A DNA stretch of 64,000 nt from positions 1 to 64,000 of the forward strand of contig CAIMFH010000163.1 in the NCBI GenBank assembly GCA_903840265.1, read 5' to 3'. Each line of letters opens with the position of its first letter. Within the stretch, counting starts at the first letter, position 1. Positions 61,997 to 64,000 of the stretch are shown in pieces. Source of the stretch: an uncultured Schlesneria sp. Its GTDB lineage: Bacteria > Planctomycetota > Planctomycetia > Planctomycetales > Planctomycetaceae. Made by a program: the position numbers and the translations under genes. The notes under the pieces were generated by a model. That model did no database searches, had not been told where the DNA came from, and saw only the letters and a list, made by a program, of their open reading frames with translations.

Positions 61997-64000
61997 TTAG
62001 GCTACCGCATCCGTGGATGCGGCCACGCCCCTGCGACCCGCCAGCCACGTCTCGGCGAGTAACAGTGCGATCGCGATCAAGATCCCCCAACGCCAGAGTT
62101 TCTGGGACTGCTCTAACTCTTCGACCTGCAACTGCCGTTCGCGTTCTTTAGCCCGACGGACTTGCTCGGCCGTCTCCACGGCCCCCAGTTTGATACCCAA
62201 TGCTTCCAGTTGCTCAATCGGTAGCGGTGCGGTGCGACTTTCGTCGGCCGACAAATTGATCGCCGCGATATCATTCCGGTCGCCCGTTCCGAGGGTATAG
62301 AGCCCCGGAATCGAAGTCCCTTCGAACGGCGAATCTGTCGCCACATCCTTGATGATATTCCCATCTGGAAGGCGTACTTCTCCTTTAGTCGTCGAACCCG
62401 CTTGATTGTGCCATGGGATCCCGCTGCCGACGGCAAGGTTCTGTGATTGCGAAGTGACTCCAGAGGCTTGTTCCAGCATGCGATACATCAATGGCGGGAA
62501 TTTTGAAGATCGCGCCAACTGGCTGTCAGCAGGATTCCAGCCTCCGGTGAGCAACCAGACATGTCCCCGGCCAATCTTAAATTCGACGAAGGCAGCGTCC
62601 CCGTCATCAAAACGAGCCAGCACATGTCCCGAATGCGGTGCGGGATCGGTTTTTTCTTTTGCTGGGAGCGAAAATCCGGCCAAATGCCGGTGCTTCCAGA
62701 ATCGAATCCCAGTGAAGTCGCTGAACTGGGATTCGGCGAACGGCGCGAACAAGGGATGCTCGAAATCAATGTCTCCGAGCATCGCATCGCGTTTCACGGC
62801 CGCTTCGGTCATTTCCAGATCACCCAGGCCACACTGATTGAGTGACACTAGGCCGGACTCTTTTGAGCGGGCGGCAACCAGGACGGTTCCCCCTTGCGCC
62901 AGGTAAGACTTCACAAAGTCTGCCGCATCGGCATCGGGATCAGCAAGCACCACGAAGGCAGGTCGATCTGTCTTTGCAGCCGACAACGCATCCTTCCAAC
63001 CGACCACCTGGATCTTGTAGCGTTGCGAGGCGGCGTACACCCCTTCCAGGTAGAAACGCAAACCCGCGATATCATCCGCCAGGTCGTTTCCACAATAGAC
63101 AACCAGCCGAGACTCTTCCTTTATCGGAGCAATATAGATCGTGTTATCAAACTCGTTGTCGTCCCCCGTCAGCACAAGCGCTGTACCGGCGGCATCCTTG
63201 GGTCTCTTCGGAGGCGTCACGACCCGACTCTGTCCTGGCGGAACGTACACCGATTGTTCGACCGAATCTTCTCCGGCCCATTTCAATCGAAATTGGTCCT
63301 TTCGGGCGTCGGCAGCGTTACTGACTCGAACTCGCAGGACGTCGTCTGGCAAATCCAGGTTTCGTTCCACCCATTGCAAGGCAGCATTCGAATGCGATTT
63401 CGGTTGGGCCGTCAGAATCTCCAGCCGAAGGTCACTTGGCCATTCAAAACTATTCAATCCCTCCAGCTTCGATCCCACCTGCAGATCACTCGCTAACAGG
63501 ATCCGCAGCTTCACCGGAACCGATCGGTCAGTTTGAATTTCTTGCAGCGACGAAGCGGTGCGCACCAGTGCTTCCCCAAGCTTGGTTCCACCCCAGGTTG
63601 GCTTCAGTTCCCCTAGCCGTGACTTGATCAGCTCAGTTCGAGCGGCCGGTTCCAGTGGTTTCAACTCCGCAAAGTCGGCAATTGGTGACCAGCGATCGTC
63701 AAAGCGAAACAGACCGACGGCGGTTGTCGTCGGCAATTGCGAAACGTGACTATTTACTTGGCGAATCAGATCCGGCCAGGCCCCATCGCGCCGCAAACTG
63801 GCACTCGTGTCGATCAGCACGGCAACCAATTCGTCTGCTGTCGGTTTTTCCGGTCCAGTGATCGCCGCTCGCCATAATGGGCGAGAAAACGCCAGGGCCA
63901 GCAGACACAATGCCGCACCGCGCAGCAGCAGCAACAGCCAGTGCTCGATCCGGCTGCGCGAGGTGACTCGCGGCGGAGAAGGCGTCAAAAACATCAACGT
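61997..64000 (-). CDS. BatA/VWA-domain membrane protein (5' end outside window)
   Basis: At least 667 residues; the start lies beyond position 64000. The visible N-terminus (FLTPSPPRVTSRSRIEHWLLLLLRGAALCLLALAFSRPLW) corresponds to the second half of an aerotolerance-BatA domain. A von Willebrand factor A domain follows with the MIDAS-like VLIDTSASLRRDG (DxSxS). A glutamine-amidotransferase-like domain appears in the centre (VVLADPDADAADFVKSYLAQ, GRGHVWLLTGGWN), and one C-terminal membrane segment (LWRWGILIAIALLLAETWLA) ends the protein. Planctomycetes encode many such proteins near MoxR ATPases. The role in the envelope is unknown. Confidence 0.88.
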   Translation of the reverse strand, partial: TLMFLTPSPPRVTSRSRIEHWLLLLLRGAALCLLALAFSRPLWRAAITGPEKPTADELVAVLIDTSASLRRDGAWPDLIRQVNSHVSQLPTTTAVGLFRFDDRWSPIADFAELKPLEPAARTELIKSRLGELKPTWGGTKLGEALVRTASSLQEIQTDRSVPVKLRILLASDLQVGSKLEGLNSFEWPSDLRLEILTAQPKSHSNAALQWVERNLDLPDDVLRVRVSNAADARKDQFRLKWAGEDSVEQSVYVPPGQSRVVTPPKRPKDAAGTALVLTGDDNEFDNTIYIAPIKEESRLVVYCGNDLADDIAGLRFYLEGVYAASQRYKIQVVGWKDALSAAKTDRPAFVVLADPDADAADFVKSYLAQGGTVLVAARSKESGLVSLNQCGLGDLEMTEAAVKRDAMLGDIDFEHPLFAPFAESQFSDFTGIRFWKHRHLAGFSLPAKEKTDPAPHSGHVLARFDDGDAAFVEFKIGRGHVWLLTGGWNPADSQLARSSKFPPLMYRMLEQASGVTSQSQNLAVGSGIPWHNQAGSTTKGEVRLPDGNIIKDVATDSPFEGTSIPGLYTLGTGDRNDIAAINLSADESRTAPLPIEQLEALGIKLGAVETAEQVRRAKERERQLQVEELEQSQKLWRWGILIAIALLLAETWLAGRRGVAASTDAVA

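Noticed and set aside
1-64000. CRISPR arrays, tRNA or rRNA genes, intact transposases, prophage genes
   Set aside because: I looked for spaced direct repeats, tRNA-like ends, conserved rRNA strings and DDE or tyrosine transposase motifs and saw none I could support.

Overview
The window reads as chromosome of a planctomycete of the order Planctomycetales. The signs are two DUF1559 prepilin-like proteins with an H-x9-DG motif, a PQQ-propeller protein, a GEAPAEP-type intergenic repeat, tetrahydromethanopterin-linked C1 genes (fae, mtdB), a squalene-hopene cyclase, and a murC-murB-ddl-ftsQ remnant of the division/wall cluster with no ftsA or ftsZ in view. Species cannot be fixed from the sequence. 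No rRNA, tRNA, CRISPR array or intact insertion sequence was seen.

Region by region. 1-5.2 kb: an interspersed repeat, a secreted protein, an SRPBCC (AHSA1-like) gene broken by three single-base indels behind a perfect 16-bp palindrome, and two DUF1559 paralogues that share leader sequence and terminator design. 5.2-9.3 kb: DUF309, SufE, a HEAT-like secreted protein and a PQQ propeller. 9.3-16.5 kb: a complete phosphate module on the minus strand, phoR-pstS-pstC-pstA-pstB-phoU-phoB, with a candidate Pho box before pstS. 16.6-26 kb: a secreted peroxiredoxin, an MMPL exporter paired with a Rieske-tailed FAD oxidoreductase, a family-6-like DNA glycosylase, a DUF1003 protein overlapping an SbmA/ABCD-like transporter, and an MFS exporter. 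26.5-32 kb: a DUF2934 protein, a type III polyketide synthase, a PoxB-like enzyme and an ABC-2 exporter.

32.3-37.9 kb is the most striking block: six tightly packed or overlapping plus-strand genes encoding RsbR, RsbS, RsbT, a fused RsbT-like kinase/PP2C protein, a histidine kinase and a hybrid kinase. This looks like a stressosome whose output is two-component signalling rather than a sigma-B switch; no sigma factor or anti-sigma factor lies in the block. It is followed by about 0.9 kb of apparently decayed DNA.

38.8-48 kb: purB, a PfkB sugar kinase, a cytochrome P450 next to a squalene-hopene cyclase, then mtdB, fae (with its own strong terminator) and an ATP-grasp protein, a formaldehyde-handling module. 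48-53.2 kb: an enolase-superfamily enzyme, a ubiquitin-like MoaD/ThiS protein and an Asp-box propeller packed together, then an MFS transporter and an alpha/beta hydrolase. 53.2-56.5 kb: two response-regulator proteins (one a phosphoacceptor-receiver fusion without an ATPase), a cysteine-rich lipoprotein and a sugar-phosphate isomerase-like protein. 56.6-64 kb: ftsQ-like, ddl, an STN-domain secreted protein, murB, murC and a BatA/VWA-like membrane protein that runs off the window edge, all on the minus strand.

Start codons were checked against the bases; several plausible starts are ATG, GTG or TTG internal to longer open frames. Family assignments come from motif recognition, not from any database search.
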